Below are positions 35,801-43,406 of a stretch of DNA of 64,000 nucleotides, piece by piece. A model generated the notes under the pieces. That model was not told the origin of the DNA, searched no databases, and saw only the letters and a list, made by a program, of their open reading frames with translations. The position numbers and the translations under genes were made by a program. The DNA lies in contig NZ_OY787469.1 in assembly GCF_963678835.1 (NCBI RefSeq), positions 3,348,001 to 3,412,000 on the forward strand, written 5' to 3'. This DNA is from an uncultured Desulfuromonas sp. (lineage in GTDB: Bacteria > Desulfobacterota > Desulfuromonadia > Desulfuromonadales > Desulfuromonadaceae). How positions within the stretch are numbered: the first letter of the stretch is position 1; the number at the start of each line of letters is the position of its first letter.

Positions 35801-37923
35801 GCAGGTAGCGTCACAGTCATGCCGCGAGGGAAGTTTACCGTTACGGTTCCCGAAGTCACGGTTTTAGCATCCAGATCGACGCCGAGATTGGTGAAGCTGA
35901 CCTGGAGTTCTCCAGTCAGCGGATCTTTCATAGCAGCGGGAATAAAATCACTCAGGAATCCGGCGTTGATAAAGCCGTCACCACTGATCATTCCATCTGT
36001 TACCTGTGCGGCGGTACGCAGCGAAAAGTCACCGAGGCTCAGTGTCAGACCGTCGAAGCTGAAATCACTGATTTCGTAATGTTTGTCTTGAAAAATCCGT
36101 GCGGTCAGATCAAAGCTGTTGTTCTGATAACTGGCCTGCCCTTTCAACCCAAACCACAGTAAACCGTTCTCAACCCCCAGCCCGTACTGGCGCAGGGCCA
36201 GTTCAGCGCTGTTGATTTCAATCACGCCCCCTTTGATGCTTTTCCAGCCATCCATGTTGCTGACAAAGGCAATACCGTCTTTGAAAATCCGTAAACCATC
36301 GAGGGCCACTTTTCTGCTGTAGTCGGCAAACAGGCTATGGGTAGCCTGCAGGTCGCCATCGATCTGCACGTAGAAACGGTGGTCATAGTAACCGCTGGTG
36401 ACGTTATCCAGAGTCAGGGTGGCAAACCCGTCGAGGTCAAAGGTACGGTTGAGCGCGCCACTGTCAATGGTCAGCTCGGCAAGTCCGCTACTGTCAATAT
36501 CCGCGCTGACGGCGATACGCAGGCCAGCGAATTGTTCAAAAATCAACTCACCGTCGAGGGCACCACGGACCGCGCCCTGATCGATATTGAGGCGTAACGC
36601 GGTGAGTTGTGAATCGATGTTGGCCAGAGAGATTTCCGGCAGGTCCGTGGTCGGGAAGTTCAGCTCACCACCGGAGGACAAACCGTGAGCCGCCGACAGG
36701 GTTAAGGGGTGATCGGCAGGGATGGTGATGGACGCCGCCCCCAGCTCCGGGGGCAGGATCAGATCACCACTGAGGGTCAATTGCTTTTCCGCCAGCTGGA
36801 TGGAGCCCCCCAGGTCGGACACACTGAACAGATTGCCGGGCAGGATCAAGCGATGACCGGCCGAAGCAACTCCAGCGGCAAGATTTTTCCCCCAGTGAAT
36901 GGTGTTATCGGCCATCAGGGTTAAATCAGGCACCTCCAATCCGCCAAATCCTGGTCCAAAACGCAGCGCCCCGTCAAAAGCGGACAAACGCACCATGGAG
37001 GCCGGTTGATTTTCCGTATTGACCACAACCCGCAACGTGCTCAACGCCAGCCCAAAGCCGTAATCACCCGGAACAATATCCACGGAAAGGGAGCCGAGTT
37101 GTTGCATCAGGTCAATCTCACCGTTGAAACCGAGCTGTCCCAGATGCAGGGCGCTAAACGGCTGACTAACCGCAGGCAGTCCCAGGCCATCGAGAGAGAT
37201 CATACCGTCGATGCCGGCGGCTCCAGGAGTAAACGTCAGAGCAGACAGCTCCATGGTCACCGGACCAAGGGTAAACATCATCGGGCTGGGTGGTGTCACG
37301 GTCACGGAGCCGACCGTGACACGCTGCTGGGCGATATCGACCGTCACATGGTCCAATGTGACGGGAAGCTTGTTCTGAGCGTCCAGCAGGCTGGAAAACT
37401 TCTGCTGAAAAATCTCCGGCAAACCGGACACAACCCCCTGCCCCTGCTGAATCACGCCGCTGTCGTCAATAGCTCCTTCAACAATTTCAAGAAAGAAATC
37501 ACCCAGTTCAAAAAGCTGGTGCTGGGCGTCGGCATTGTCGTCAACAGCGCCGCTGCGCACAACGCGAATAGAGAAATAATAGGTTTTATTCAACTCGGGC
37601 GCAAAATGGTACACCCACTGGGCGTTGCCTTTGGCAGACTGCCAGTTGGCCCCGCCATCCATGGTGATCTGCACCTGCAGATCTTCCACGGCAATCGCCT
37701 TCTGTTCTGACTCTAACAAACCACGAATGACAATCTCGCCATTGATCAGGTCTTCCTGATAAAATTCCAGTGGCCGACTGTCAAATTCATCGAAGTGTCC
37801 ACCGTTGAGGGTCACCGCATCGAGGTAGCCCAGATCGTCGCCCTCATAAAATGCTTGAGCGGAAAATGACGTCATCAACACCAGCAAAGTAACGAGGCAA
37901 CAATGGAGTAACGATCTCAGCAA
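29893..37923 (-). CDS. Giant secreted beta-rich repeat protein, 2676 residues
   Basis: One uninterrupted frame from TTG 37923, supported by AGAGGG 7 bases upstream and a signal peptide beginning at once (LHCCLVTLLVLMTSFSAQA). Three diverged tandem repeats of about 515 residues begin near 285, 796 and 1319. Each has a (PGDY/DANY)G segment, then MVRLxxxDGSxxFGxGYG, and later FAxxTLxDVxxGY before a LxVFKDGL strand. From about 1700 to 2010 come further beta-rich strands without clear repetition. Then follow an Ig-like region (SPSNGATEISRLESVFLRTN), a Gly/Ser/Thr/Val-rich stretch of about 80 residues near 2300, and a unique C-terminus with several Cys. No family recognised. It is coupled to the FN3 gene downstream. 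Confidence 0.85.
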   Translation of the reverse strand: MLRSLLHCCLVTLLVLMTSFSAQAFYEGDDLGYLDAVTLNGGHFDEFDSRPLEFYQEDLINGEIVIRGLLESEQKAIAVEDLQVQITMDGGANWQSAKGNAQWVYHFAPELNKTYYFSIRVVRSGAVDDNADAQHQLFELGDFFLEIVEGAIDDSGVIQQGQGVVSGLPEIFQQKFSSLLDAQNKLPVTLDHVTVDIAQQRVTVGSVTVTPPSPMMFTLGPVTMELSALTFTPGAAGIDGMISLDGLGLPAVSQPFSALHLGQLGFNGEIDLMQQLGSLSVDIVPGDYGFGLALSTLRVVVNTENQPASMVRLSAFDGALRFGPGFGGLEVPDLTLMADNTIHWGKNLAAGVASAGHRLILPGNLFSVSDLGGSIQLAEKQLTLSGDLILPPELGAASITIPADHPLTLSAAHGLSSGGELNFPTTDLPEISLANIDSQLTALRLNIDQGAVRGALDGELIFEQFAGLRIAVSADIDSSGLAELTIDSGALNRTFDLDGFATLTLDNVTSGYYDHRFYVQIDGDLQATHSLFADYSRKVALDGLRIFKDGIAFVSNMDGWKSIKGGVIEINSAELALRQYGLGVENGLLWFGLKGQASYQNNSFDLTARIFQDKHYEISDFSFDGLTLSLGDFSLRTAAQVTDGMISGDGFINAGFLSDFIPAAMKDPLTGELQVSFTNLGVDLDAKTVTSGTVTVNFPRGMTVTLPAVEAELRSISFGSSGASVDGDIALTSVGGIELPQSLSDVNIANLALKPRGFKGTVSWAASASGTARLTTTKRGISLGTTGGEELEIPVLPGDYGLTLKLISVELTLDTSQPSPVKMVRLTDLDGSIELGSGYGMERTVNGLRLLADGAITWGVEQTSRAIRLGQDTLRLGHKTVADAKSAASAAADALNSGFSFTIPGTSFAVNNLTGRLYLADRQVNLWGAITLPEELGGGSFSLKQENSLVLSTSGLSTQGPVDIDLGSLSGFELAGFGAELTQLSLEISSNAVSGSVDGTILLSAFDNVPIAVDAAFDGSGVQDLRVATDNLERSFTLSNFAAVTLSDVEGGYRDGAFYIALDGTLALDNSQIGELPRTFDFADLKVFKDGLSLGDAALPMHDVASVNVMLNGDLQLSLNQYGFGVTDNRFWIALAGGVTYDDQSLTATAKLYHDGEFVLSQLTGDNLLIAIGDFTLRTSFDYSGGTITEAEGSLHLGALMASIPDALKNSLGELPVTIHNVNVDLSDPSAPKLSSGSIAFHTPFQMVTPFFTAQINGIEVGASGGTPYGKVLGGSIAFTQAGSLPMLEGVSLTNIGLTASGFSGTLSWSGDQDIPVFEDANYGITANLTAVSLAMDSSQTTFDAMVRLTTLDGSVVFGSGYGTALAPALEYAAGAYGFATDLASSITIPGTAIALKGFSGAIDFSAESVGFGGLISIPYEQTAVAFDVADLTFSASGVDGAINLANPIAIDGLGFPTVLTDAGLAFHGFALSSGHLGLDLTLTAFLDLEISAALALDNDGVSAWSLGGETDQTFKADAGFAELAVTDIGAGYDSTSGLFFSMNTDVKMKAEAVLSALPDDVNLSGLQVFSDHIDIDAAQMGGSFDNATVSLAGVDLTLNSLALGYAEADGGGQFTLTVGGGIALGDLVSADAEVMLYQDLSYTINQIEVDYTTPGFSLYGNLEIAEGRFMADLDVAIAGTLNMVATLEAGSAISADNNSFSYWRVALKSHARISLAPLPMNIYGIGGGIAYHETVSVGAGNTVEFTPDINTAIALTALVDLGTLDEGYTYFGKFSLTMEPTNYRIVLTGDSWFMKGKDDASGVPHLAASIELGASPAMLHVIARANLEKEMSGMTLLGVGGQVDLLFSESDWHIYFGSASQQLNVTLLEFLTGSGYVQLDSSGIAMGVRYEFDLEGSAWIFYGRVYGGAQIDLQAGIQPFYIDAQGKIWIGLEAGVKALDRKFEILSGYAELGGRFKAPPVYIGLHGTARYSFVGGLVSGTWEMTFTMPEDPPEGAADSGIEDMPLLAYSSPSNGATEISRLESVFLRTNMPLMTPFKYDDGHWYMLCVKDPDVADGIIDFTQVNESIHKAIRLKNGNSPVSVVGGRQGRMELNFTPYMALGASRSYTYTTTLELRHYDDHVIGDVVNSEQVTASFTTTDQPISFRERVYDVYPRRSTTPVYPETEIYLITKAVFDGYVWNWAIQEENLRFEVVNSAGEVIPGQVEGRLMVTDGQEGSRRYLLNFSPEQPLKAVRMVESSSGVKRPAIEVDGGYQNPFTYVPPTSQGDLVASGQLVSTGQSVIGHTTLSGTSATRSIITSGHMAATVTATQGAVVSGTGGVISTVAAPHVVGASSVLQNQALLVGESQETYRWYWDGEYQIQIVDGQGQKQYTSKFVLATPAQGSDELPFASTADVLELGISDAHFNIAFNVDQDAYRADVAQGERTIVYAGINDLWVDYENSIYGDVAETCQFHTPPQIEELVYTLGGYAPANWSDFDVMPEVFRAAVRRMAMEQCAPLNEQLGQLDQRFEEYKAAAFERHPSNEFRALEFRFRTTAPINWNEIDVIAGVHPAFSKQISVMGIDMNPGATTIHNFRRGEWFVRSQPDGLEHVLELKPLHENHFDGNLLLRMIGFHLLNHSYLQQFGSVGFKQRGLQDSETELDSYSGEYDLTSGTIIYNTGMINALTPAELLGR

Positions 37924-37943
37924 GGCAGAGCCCTCTCAAAGAA

Positions 37944-37977
37944 AAAACGCCACTGGTAGCATCAACCAGGGGCGTTT
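37944..37977 (-). terminator. Terminator between barrel and giant-protein genes
   Basis: Minus strand: AAACGCCCCTGGTTGATGC then TACCAGTGGCGTTTTTTC, a stem with a T-run, 6 bases past the barrel stop. It should lower or separate expression of the giant gene relative to the two genes before it. Confidence 0.82.
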
Positions 37978-37982
37978 ACGGT

Positions 37983-39575
37983 TTAAAAAGAAACAAGATA
38001 GGCGAGTTTGACCAGATGCTCCAGATAATCCTGATCGGTTTCGGAGCCTTCGGAATCGTATTCACGCCGCTCGGCCGTCAGGCGGATTGCCTTGGAACGG
38101 TCATGTCCGGGATGATAGTTGGCGCGCAACTGATAGCTGATATAACTGTTGTCAGCGGCCTCATCATTGTAGGTGTTTTTAGTTGATGCCGTAAAATCAG
38201 CGGACCACAAATTACCAGCATCGTATCCCAGATCAATGCTGCCGCCGAGGCTTTGCTGGTCACCACTGTCTTTGTCAATAAAGTGACCATCAACCCGTAA
38301 CGTGCTGCGAAACATATGATCATTGTCAAAACGTTTTTTCCAGCCGAAGGTTCCCCGGACCGTATTGATATGCTGATCTTCATTGGTCGCAACATGCTCA
38401 TCAATATTGGTGAAAATCCAGCCGAGACCATAGCGCCAGCCCCCCGTTGGACGCCAGCTGAAATTCGCTTCACAGATCTGCAGATCCTGATCAGCACCAT
38501 TGCCGACATTGCGCTTAAATTGACTCCTGAAATCTAAATCGCAACGTTTCAACCAATCAGGTCGATAGGTGAGATAAAGAACGCCGTCACGAGTGACAAG
38601 AGTATCCTCTTTCGAACCATCGAGATTATCGTGACTATGTTTCAGGGTGATCCGAAGTTTGACCTGCCGACTGATCAACCACTCCGTATCGTTCTCAAAA
38701 CGCTCCCGGTCAGAAGAAGCACTGGCAATAATCGGTTTGAATTCGCTATCAAGACGCTCATAAAAAAACGTGCTGCGAACCGAGCGTGGAATGGGTTTGG
38801 TCAACACCTTTACGCGGACTGCACCGGCATCATGATTGCTCAGATCGTCATCACTATGGGTGATGGCGGTTTCCCCTCGTACGGTCAGATAGCGATTAAA
38901 CCGCCAGTTCCATTCCATCCCGGCGGTTTGTGCTTCAACCGGGGTCACAGACAGTTCCTCTGGCACGGTGGTTCCGTCATCTTTAACGTAAGAAAGGGTT
39001 GCAGTCATTTCCTGAGCAGGGGCATGCTGCCAACGGCTGTTGAAACCGGCGATATAGCGATCCACTGACTCATCGGTTTTATAATCATAAAGATCTTCCC
39101 ACGACGGTTTTTGCAGACCGCCGATCAGGGTATGTTCCCAACCATGATCATAATCTCCAGACTGGTAAGCGGCTTTAATCCCTTTGACACTACTGCTGAA
39201 CACCAGAGGGTTATAGGTTCCGGCGACATCGCCTAACTCAATATTCCATTGCTGATTTTGCCAATAGCCGTGAAAATACAACAGACGGGCATCACGGCTA
39301 TCCACCTGCTGATTGTTTGTCGCACGACCGCGTAAATCAAACCCCAGACGACCGTTTTCTAAGCGACGGCTCAGATTAACACTCAACTCCTGTCTCCAGG
39401 TCGTTCCCTCTTCGACGGTACTGTCCGATTTGCCGTTAACATCCTGCCAGGCAATTTCACTTTCGGATCGCCCGCGAAGTCTCCAGGTATTCTCAGATGA
39501 AGACGTGGCGCCGACGGAAAGCATCGGTAGCAGCACAACAAAGCTAACCACGGATAAACATTTAAAGTATGACAT
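37983..39575 (-). CDS. Outer-membrane beta-barrel protein
   Basis: 530 residues. A signal peptide (CLSVVSFVVLLPMLSVGA) is followed by alternating amphipathic strands throughout (LSVNLSRRLENGRLGFDLRG, LRVDGHFIDKD, YQLRANYHPGHD). The protein ends YLVSF with a terminal Phe, the usual BAM recognition signal. Two Cys near residues 345-370 may pair. AAAGGACG precedes the ATG. It follows the Cys-repeat gene by 24 bases and is separated from the giant gene by a terminator. The placement suggests a channel or assembly partner for the surface proteins of this locus, but it does not resemble TpsB or autotransporter barrels. Confidence 0.8.
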   Translation of the reverse strand: MSYFKCLSVVSFVVLLPMLSVGATSSSENTWRLRGRSESEIAWQDVNGKSDSTVEEGTTWRQELSVNLSRRLENGRLGFDLRGRATNNQQVDSRDARLLYFHGYWQNQQWNIELGDVAGTYNPLVFSSSVKGIKAAYQSGDYDHGWEHTLIGGLQKPSWEDLYDYKTDESVDRYIAGFNSRWQHAPAQEMTATLSYVKDDGTTVPEELSVTPVEAQTAGMEWNWRFNRYLTVRGETAITHSDDDLSNHDAGAVRVKVLTKPIPRSVRSTFFYERLDSEFKPIIASASSDRERFENDTEWLISRQVKLRITLKHSHDNLDGSKEDTLVTRDGVLYLTYRPDWLKRCDLDFRSQFKRNVGNGADQDLQICEANFSWRPTGGWRYGLGWIFTNIDEHVATNEDQHINTVRGTFGWKKRFDNDHMFRSTLRVDGHFIDKDSGDQQSLGGSIDLGYDAGNLWSADFTASTKNTYNDEAADNSYISYQLRANYHPGHDRSKAIRLTAERREYDSEGSETDQDYLEHLVKLAYLVSF

Positions 39576-39599
39576 CGTTATCGTCCTTTATGTTAACCG

Positions 39600-41180
39600 T
39601 TAGTTACCAAGTTGAACGGCTCGTTCGTTGTTGTATTCGTTACTTTCAACAACAACATCCTGATAGTCGATCACCACATGATCCCCTGGGGATCCGGAAG
39701 GACAGCTGTTCTTCGTCACACTCAGCTCAGCAGTATAGGACTCTCCCGGAGACAGGCTCGAAATATTTTCATAATAGACATTTTTGTAAGTAAAGATCGC
39801 GGCTTGACAGGGTCCGCTTAAGGCCGTGCCGCTATTGCGTACGGTGTAGCGTAGTGAAGCCGAACCACTGCAGAACAACAATGCCTGCTCAACAACCAAG
39901 TCGGGCAGCGGTTGCGGATCGTAATGACAGCTGCTGTCATACCAGTAGCCGCCGTTCTTACGACAACTTGCTAAATTGATACATAAATCTAAATGCTGTG
40001 AATCGCAAACAGGCAGAGGCTCTTGATTACACGTGTTGTAATACCAATAGCCTCCACCGACGGACTCGCAGTTTGATACATCGCACAAATAGAGATGCTG
40101 CGGGTCACAAACCAATTGGGGAGCAGCGTTACAGGTATTGTCATACCAATAGCCGCCACCGACGGACTCACAGTTAGACGCGTCGCACAAATACAGATGC
40201 TGCGGGTCACACACGAGTTGAGGTTCGGCGTTACAAGTATTGTTATACCAGTAGCCGCCACCAACATTTTCGCAATTTGAGGCATTGCATAAGTTCAAAT
40301 GTTGCGGATCACACACCTCGTTCTGTTCAGCATGACAGCTGTTGTCATACCAATAACCACCACCTTGTGATTCGCAATTTGATGCGTCACAGAGATAAAG
40401 GTGTTGCGGATCACACACCGGCTGGGGATCAGAGTTACAGGAGTTGTTGTACCAGTAGCCGCCCTGTGATTCGCAGTTAGAGGCATCACACAGATAAAGG
40501 TGTTGAGCATCACAGACTTCGCCTTGTTCGGCATGGCAGCTACCGTCGTACCAATAGCCACCATATTCAACACAGTTTGTAACATCACACAGATATAAGT
40601 GATCTTTGTCACAGACATCGTCGGCTTGAGGATTGTCGTTGGGACGGGAGATCATTTCCTGTCCTGAAATCGGCGGAACTTCATCGCGCCACTCTTTCAA
40701 ACTGGAGCCGAACAGATTGTTGCCTGCCAACTCCACCAACAGATAGTCGCCTTCAACGTCATCAAACAAAAAACGGGAAAAGCCACGGGTTGTCAGTTGG
40801 CGCCCATCATCCAGATCTTCATAACGTTTTTCCCAGCGAACATATAAAAACCGTTTAACATGATCCGGCACGATGCGATCAATCCAGTAATCAACATGAT
40901 GGATTTCGTAGTTTCGGAAATCTGTATAAAGCGCGTCTGTAAAGGTGATGTAATCCTGACGAAAGCGCTCATCGGAAACCAGGTCCAAGAAACCTTGCGC
41001 ATCTTCATCTTCATAGGCTGTCATCAACTCTTTGAAAACGGACTGAACACGATCAGATCGTTGCTCATCTTTTACCAGCAACTCACGGTCATAACTGTTG
41101 TCAGCTCCGGCAAAACCAACCGTACTGAGGAACAGAGTAAACACCATGATAAGCAGGATTGGTCTAGACACAGCCTTCAT
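39600..41180 (-). CDS. Secreted protein with seven Cys-rich tandem repeats and CARDB-like end
   Basis: 526 residues. Signal peptide (PILLIMVFTLFLSTVGFAGA). A conserved domain to about residue 185 (VQSVFKELMTAYEDEDAQGF, nuclear-transport-factor-like) comes first. Seven repeats of 33-34 residues then follow on the pattern VCD-x2-HLYLC-x4-C-x3-GG(G)YWY-x3-C, so four Cys per repeat. The last about 90 residues (PDLVVEQALLF, RYTVRNSGTALSG, NEYNNERAVQL) look like a CARDB adhesion domain. AGGAG is 6 bases before the ATG. First gene of the surface locus. Cys spacing suggests disulfide-stabilised units rather than haem (no CxxCH) or zinc fingers. The repeat is not one I recognise. Confidence 0.82.
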   Translation of the reverse strand: MKAVSRPILLIMVFTLFLSTVGFAGADNSYDRELLVKDEQRSDRVQSVFKELMTAYEDEDAQGFLDLVSDERFRQDYITFTDALYTDFRNYEIHHVDYWIDRIVPDHVKRFLYVRWEKRYEDLDDGRQLTTRGFSRFLFDDVEGDYLLVELAGNNLFGSSLKEWRDEVPPISGQEMISRPNDNPQADDVCDKDHLYLCDVTNCVEYGGYWYDGSCHAEQGEVCDAQHLYLCDASNCESQGGYWYNNSCNSDPQPVCDPQHLYLCDASNCESQGGGYWYDNSCHAEQNEVCDPQHLNLCNASNCENVGGGYWYNNTCNAEPQLVCDPQHLYLCDASNCESVGGGYWYDNTCNAAPQLVCDPQHLYLCDVSNCESVGGGYWYYNTCNQEPLPVCDSQHLDLCINLASCRKNGGYWYDSSCHYDPQPLPDLVVEQALLFCSGSASLRYTVRNSGTALSGPCQAAIFTYKNVYYENISSLSPGESYTAELSVTKNSCPSGSPGDHVVIDYQDVVVESNEYNNERAVQLGN

Positions 41181-41251
41181 AGAATTCTCCTAATAAATAG
41201 TTTTTTGCATTATTGTAAGTCGCAGACTCTACAAAACTTTACATATTGATG

Positions 41252-41368
41252 CAATATAATTTTGTTTTCACACATTATAAACAAACGATTCGATCTTTAA
41301 TCTCAAAAATACAATATAATTTTTTCTTTACACATTAAACATGAGATTCGCTCTTTAACCTCAAAATA
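41252..41368. repeat. Direct tandem repeat, two units of about 58 bp
   Basis: CAATATAATTTTGTTTTCAC to about 41310 is followed by CAATATAATTTTTTCTTTAC to about 41368. Both continue CACATTA, GATTCG, CTTTAA, CTCAAAA. It lies upstream of the surface locus and overlaps the 3' end of the small gene at 41303. It could carry paired regulator sites or be a simple duplication. Confidence 0.78.
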
Positions 41369-41542
41369 CTCCGTATAACTATTTATTTTATAAGGCTTTT
41401 CTGACAAAAAAAACAAAGAGCAAGCGACATCATTTAAATCGTCTTCCGGCGGCGCCAACGTGACTAAAAACGGAAGACCAGATAGCATCCATCCTAGATG
41501 GGTGTCGTCATGAGTTGATGAAAAATCTATAAAAATTTCCAC
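41303..41542 (-). CDS. Small hypothetical gene, possibly truncated by IS5-type element
   Basis: 79 codons from a GTG at 41542. It reads FSSTHDDTHLGWMLSGLPFL then VTLAPPEDDLNDVACSLFFL and ends in the tandem repeat (KERISCLMCKEKIIL). Composition is gene-like but no ribosome site is visible. The upstream side is the edge of the IS5-type element, so the true N-terminus may be lost. No family recognised. Confidence 0.35.
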   Translation of the reverse strand: MEIFIDFSSTHDDTHLGWMLSGLPFLVTLAPPEDDLNDVACSLFFLSEKPYKINSYTEYFEVKERISCLMCKEKIILYF

Positions 41543-41589
41543 ATGCGTCTGATAAGAAACTGACCGGACAGCATTTTGAGGGGAATTTT

Positions 41590-42214
41590 ATGGATAACGC
41601 ATTGCATCGACACGAAATTTCCGATTCAGCATGGGAATTGATTGAACCACATTTGCCAGGACGTAAAGGCTCTGGGGGGGGGCGAGTAGCTAAGGATAAT
41701 AGAAGCTTTATAAATGCCGTTGTCTGGATATTGCGCACTGGCGCCCCTTGGCGCGACTTGCCGCCGGAATACGGGGACTGGAAAAACACTCATCGACGGT
41801 TTTGCCGCTGGCGTGATAAAGGGATTTGGGAAAAGCTGCTTGAAACAGTTATAGATGAACCAGACTTTGAATGGCTCATGATTGATGCCAGCCACGCCAA
41901 GGCCCATCAGCATGCGTGCGGAGCTGTAGGCGGCAATCAGGATATTGGCCTGACAAAAGGGGGCGAAACAGCAAAATTCATCTGACCGTGGATGCGCATG
42001 GTATGCCGCCCAAACTCCTTATTACATCTGGTACCACGGCGGATTGTTCAGTTGCAGAAGACCTTATAGAGGAGATAGATGCAGATTATGTGCTCGCTGA
42101 TAGAGGCTATGACAGTCAAAGCATCATCGATTGCATTGAGGAACGAGGGGCGAAGGCCGTCATCCCTCCACGAAGAAGCCGCAAAGAACAGCGGGATTAC
42201 GACAAACATTTATC
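41590..42214 (+). pseudogene. IS5-family (IS427-type) transposase, split by IS1595-type element
   Basis: Frame 1 (41590-41985) has DSAWELIEPHLPGRKG, APWRDLPPEYGDWKN and LMIDASHAKAHQHA (first catalytic Asp). Frame 2 (to 42214) has NSKIHLTVDAHGMPPKLLIT and YVLADRGYDSQSI (second Asp). In the IS427 group these are joined by -1 frameshifting, here in AAAAGGGGGCG near 41957. The protein stops at KHL where the IS1595-type element begins, and resumes after it with LYKIRHLVEK (from about 43191) before ending. The rest is missing. Confidence 0.85.
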
Positions 42215-43187
42215 TGATTAGCGTTAATCTTCAGCCGAGGGGTGACATGATTTGTCATGAGCCTGAGTTATGATCTTCTGGAACCCCAAAAAAAGAGGTC
42301 ACCATGAAGATGAATCGCATACAGTTTCAAGCAGGCTTGAGCCTGAACGAATTTCTAAGCAAATTCGGAACCGAAGAGCAAGGTCAATCAGCTCTCGAAA
42401 AGGCCCGTTGGCCCAACGGATTTGTTTGCCCAATTTGCCACAGTGAAAGCTATTGCAAAGTAAAGCATGGTCGAGTCAAAATTTTCCAGTGCAACTGTTG
42501 CCATAAACAGGTGACATTAACCGGTGGGACGATTTTTCACTCAACTAAATTGCCGCTGACCATCTGGTTTCAAGCGCTGTTTTTCCTGACTCAGACGAAA
42601 ACCAGCCTCTCAACTCTGGAATTGATGCGCCGGATCGGAGTCTGTTACCGTACGGCTTGGTGGTGCCTATCTGGGCGGTGAGCGCACCGGGGGCAAGGTC
42701 GGACGGGGATCTGAAAACAAGATCCCTTTTATCGCGGCCATCGAGACAAATTCTCAAGGCCATCCAAAGAGAGCAGTGTTTACTCCAGTTAAAACGTTCA
42801 GCCGTGCTGAAGTAAAAGTTTGGGCTCAGCAGTTTTTGAACGTTTCAGCGACCGTGGTTTCTGACGGGCTGGCCTGCTTCCGGGCCGTTGAAACCGTGGG
42901 CTGTAGACATCGACCTGAAATTGTCGGATCGCAGCGCAAAAGCACTCAAATGGGTTGCTTTCACTGGGTCAATACCATTCTAGGCAATCTGAAGACGTCA
43001 ATCGATGGAAATTATCATGGCTTCAAGTTTGGTAAATATGCCCATCGTTATCTGTCTGAGGTGCAGTATCGTTTTAATCGTCGCTTTGACTTAGCCAGTA
43101 TTCTACCGCGGCTGTTGTTTGCGGGATGCCAAACCAGCCCTCGATCTGAGCGCTGGCTCAGACTGGCTGACGATTAGCGCTAATCAG
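42215..43187 (+). mobile_element. IS1595-family element, defective, nested in IS5-type element
   Basis: Inverted ends CTGATTAGCGTTAATCTTCA (42215) and the complement of GACGATTAGCGCTAATCAG (ends 43187). The transposase from ATG 42304 has the zinc ribbon CPICHSESYCKVKHGRVKIF and, after a frame change, YLGGERTGGKVGRGSENKIP, VVSDGLACFRAV and CFHWVNTILGNLK. An internal deletion of roughly 28 codons after YRTAW leaves a premature TGA at 42679-42681, so it is inactive. Flanks ACATTTAT and AGATCTAT may be an eroded 8-bp target duplication. Confidence 0.82.
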
Positions 43188-43254
43188 GAAGATCTATACA
43201 AAATTCGTCACCTGGTGGAAAAAGCATCAGCCGACCGTTGACCTGCCTGGTTCC

Positions 43255-43406
43255 CCCTTAGCAAACGATAGGATCGTTAATCCAAAATCAAAAATAAGCG
43301 AAGGCCGAGGCATCCTGTGATGCTCCGGCCTTCACTTATTATATGTTTATTCCCCACACGTTCGGGGCTATTTTAATCTCATGCCAACAAAGATGAGTCA
43401 ACCGTA
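43255..43406 (-). repeat. Terminator-hairpin module next to the group II intron
   Basis: Hairpin arms 43320-43340 and 43292-43313 belong to the family at 5378, 9406 and 27822. Towards the intron come CCCCGAACGTGTGGGGA, GCTATTTTAATCT (plus strand), GCCAACAAAGATGAGTCAACC (plus strand), the 3' exon of the intron. The same blocks in the same order flank the intron remnant at 9518, and in part fragment A at 5430-5480. Confidence 0.72.
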
